Shown here one piece after another: positions 61,730 to 64,000 of a DNA stretch of 64,000 nucleotides. This DNA comes from Zygaena filipendulae (taxonomy: Eukaryota > Arthropoda > Insecta > Lepidoptera > Zygaenidae). The position numbers were made by a program, and so were the translations under genes. The notes below the pieces were generated by a model, which had not been told where the DNA came from, searched no databases, and worked only from the letters and a program-made list of their open reading frames with translations. Position 1 is the stretch's first letter; every line of letters starts with the position of its first letter. Location of the stretch: contig OU015649.1 in NCBI GenBank assembly GCA_907165275.2, positions 1,146,001 to 1,210,000 on the forward strand, written 5' to 3'.

Positions 61730-63195
61730 TCAACACCTCGATAGTTCGATACGAATTACGATACCGACGATACGAGCAAACGACAAACCACACCTCTCGA
61801 ATATATCGTCTATAATGTATTGATTTGGTTGCGAGAAAAATGTCATTGTATTGACAGAAGACCCTTGGTTATTCTGCAACTTTTACAAGACAGGAAAGTA
61901 ATATGCAAGCAAGAAACAGCTGGTGAAACATTCACTTACGTATACTTTCTGGTGGTAGTTCATAAAAATTCCACCGTCCTCAAACGAATCCCAATCCTAG
62001 GCATATTTGAGGTTGTATAATATGTTAGACCAAGTTTACACATGACGCATTTAACCCGACTACTTAAAAAAAAAACCGTACAGCACAAGGTCAGTGCACA
62101 ATCCAAACATTTCAAATCAATCGAGAATGAGACAGAACTTATTGAAAATAAACGGCCTACAATCAATATCAATAGTGGCGTGACCAAGTCCCATGAATGT
62201 ACGCGATGCGTGGTCGGTTCGAGTACCGCATCAAATGATTCGGCGATAAACTTCAATTAGTACTAATAATAATGCTAAGACGTTATCATGAAATAAGTAA
62301 AGTCAATCTAATATTAAACAATTACATGGGTCATTGTTGTCAGCATTTAACCAAAAGTTTAGAACTAGTTTACCAGAATAACTAGTCAAGTAGATGGATT
62401 TAGAAAGATAGATAGATTTATTTATTTCGCTTTAACATCATTAACAGTATATACATAATATACACAGTGTTATTCGTCAAAGGGATCGTCATTAAAATTG
62501 AATATAAATAGAAACAATAGGTATGTCAATTTAAATAATTAGGTACATGTCAAAATTTTACATTAGAAAACAATAAATAAAAGTGTACACAGTGTAACTA
62601 AGCAAACTTCGTTTTTAGAAAATCGTCAACAGAGTACAGTACGTTATCCAACAAGAGGTTTTTCAGTCGGCGACTAAATGTTTCGTTACATATAACAGTG
62701 TCATTTTAGTAGGCATCTATGTAACAGTGTCTTTGGACGGTGGGGTCGATGCGATGTCGTGGCTAATAGTTGGGAGGTAGTAATACGACGGCACGACAAC
62801 GCGAGATGAGACCCGCGTACGTGAGGGGAATCGCCGAGTTGATGGAAAATTTCACGAAAATACAGATGATCCCCTAAGGCAAGGCTGAGCCCCAGTTCGC
62901 AGGCAGACAGTGACGAGACGTCGACAAAGCTACGCAGACGTATTCAGCATTTTACGAAAAAATACTTGACATGCGATAAATGATTTTAATTACACTAAAT
63001 AGACGACCAATAAATCACACACACAACAGTGTAGACGAAAAATCCAAATAATCCTACTGCGGATTCAAGTGGGGGGACCCTAATGAACGAAAGCGCTTAT
63101 CTTATTGACCGATAAAAAAGCAAGCGTATTTAAATTATAATGATAAAGGTGTAATTGAATAATAATCACATTAAATTAAGTAACAATAATCCACA
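61730..63195. other. Intergenic, no gene recognised
   Basis: Near 61725-61815 there is a group of TCGATA/CGATA motifs beside the candidate stathmin 5' exon. Plus frames at 61820-62020 and 62042-62260 resemble nothing known and have no splice or codon support. Confidence 0.4.
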
Positions 63196-63440
63196 TCACA
63201 ACACACAGATCTACTTGATCCCACAGTAAGCTATTATTAGCTTGTGTCGTGGAAACCAAGCAAACGTGGTATATACTACATAGAATTATTTATATATTAT
63301 ACTATAGATATATAAACACACCCAGACTGGAAAATGGAACCCTGTGTTCATCACACAAAGTCCACCCCCACCGGGAATCGAACCCGGAACCCTTTGATTA
63401 GCGGGTAGGCATGGTGACCTCTGCGCCAATCGGGTCGTCA
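63196..63440 (-). repeat. tRNA-derived SINE, intact copy
   Basis: On the minus strand: CCCGATTGGCGCAGAGGTCA (A-box-like) and GGGTTCCGGGTTCGATTCCC (B-box-like) about 40 bp apart, then 'gtgtgatgaacacagggttc', 'ttgcttggtttccacgacac' and 'aagtagatctgtgtgttgtg'. This is the uninterrupted counterpart of 28211-28988. Confidence 0.82.
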
Positions 63441-64000
63441 TCAAGTACTTAAAGCGTTCAGTAAGTTACGGTGGAAAGTCTATTAAATTAAAAAAAAAAC
63501 AGTTCGGATCAATACAGATACGCTACATAAAACACTGCGGTTTTAGCGAGGCTTACCGCACAAGGTGAACTTAAATCCTGGCTTATGTAACCACGGTCAC
63601 ACGATGCAAACTACAACCGGCCTACAACTAAAGTTTAACGTCAAATTGTGCAGATTTGCATTAATATAACGGTTCAACATCAAAACTTGTAAAGTAAAAA
63701 TAATCCGCAAATCGCATTTGAAGTAACTAACGGCTACATCAGTTAAGTAGAAAAGAAGGATGTTATATAAGTACCTACACAGGCCGAGTATTAAAAAAAT
63801 TTAATCCATATTACATTCAATAAGCAAATATTATAAGGAGCATTTCAATAAAAATACACAATTCAGAAAATAAATTCGAAAGAGCAGTTTTATTATTGAA
63901 AGGTGGCAGCCCCTTTGGTGCTATGCGAATGCGACATGAAACTGATAAAATATTTAAAACCAGCTCGAAAACTCGCGAGGGGAGAGCGCAGAAAGTTTAT
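63441..64000. other. Window end, nothing recognised
   Basis: AT-rich sequence without a recognisable exon, RNA gene or repeat of the families above. Confidence 0.4.

Overview
The window looks like nuclear DNA of a lepidopteran (moth or butterfly). Its genes are intron-rich, with GC-rich coding exons set in AT-rich introns. The non-coding DNA is crowded with short interspersed repeats of the kind that begin CTAGCTGTGCCCCGCGG and end near TAATATTAGTAGGAT, with MITEs, and with GTAGGTAGGTA-like simple sequence. No bacterial-type features (operons, Shine-Dalgarno sites, CRISPR arrays) were seen. The species cannot be named from the sequence alone.

Layout. 1-5.6 kb: no recognisable gene, only repeat remnants. 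6.7-15.9 kb, minus strand: Rab5, rebuilt from four exons into a complete 213-residue GTPase; a higher-order minisatellite lies just beyond its stop codon. 18.96-20.33 kb, plus strand: UTP23 (ribosome biogenesis) in two exons, with a complete ANAPC13 (anaphase-promoting complex) reading frame inside its only intron on the same strand. 21.6-22.6 kb, minus: a CFAP119/CCDC189-like ciliary protein in three exons. 23.4-30.7 kb, minus: CWC22/nucampholin (spliceosome, exon-junction-complex loading) in five exons, whose introns hold nested repeats. 31.06-32.38 kb: a miniature LTR retrotransposon with a copia-type primer binding site and an exact 5-bp target-site duplication. 33.9-49.4 kb, plus: a beta-hexosaminidase (GH20) in ten exons with a second, phase-compatible first exon. 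A 5'-truncated RTE-like LINE (40.5-42.5 kb, minus) sits in its third intron. 54.6-59.2 kb, minus: stathmin, six coding exons, with a possible 5' noncoding exon near 61.6 kb. 59.2-64 kb: no further coding gene recognised; it ends with an intact tRNA-derived SINE copy.

The host genes are housekeeping or cytoskeletal and do not form one pathway: endosome fusion (Rab5), rRNA processing (UTP23), cell cycle (ANAPC13), axoneme (CFAP119), splicing (CWC22), lysosomal or secreted glycan breakdown (HEX) and microtubule dynamics (stathmin). The unusual content is in gene architecture (nested ANAPC13, duplicated HEX first exon, a GC-AG intron with a MITE against its 3' splice region) and in the mobile elements. 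The latter include six copies of a MITE carrying CRE-like TGACGTCA palindromes, a fold-back element in a SINE whose uninterrupted counterpart is also in the window, and several element-in-element insertions. All exon joins were worked out by eye from splice signals, reading phase and remembered family sequence; no alignment or transcript evidence was available.
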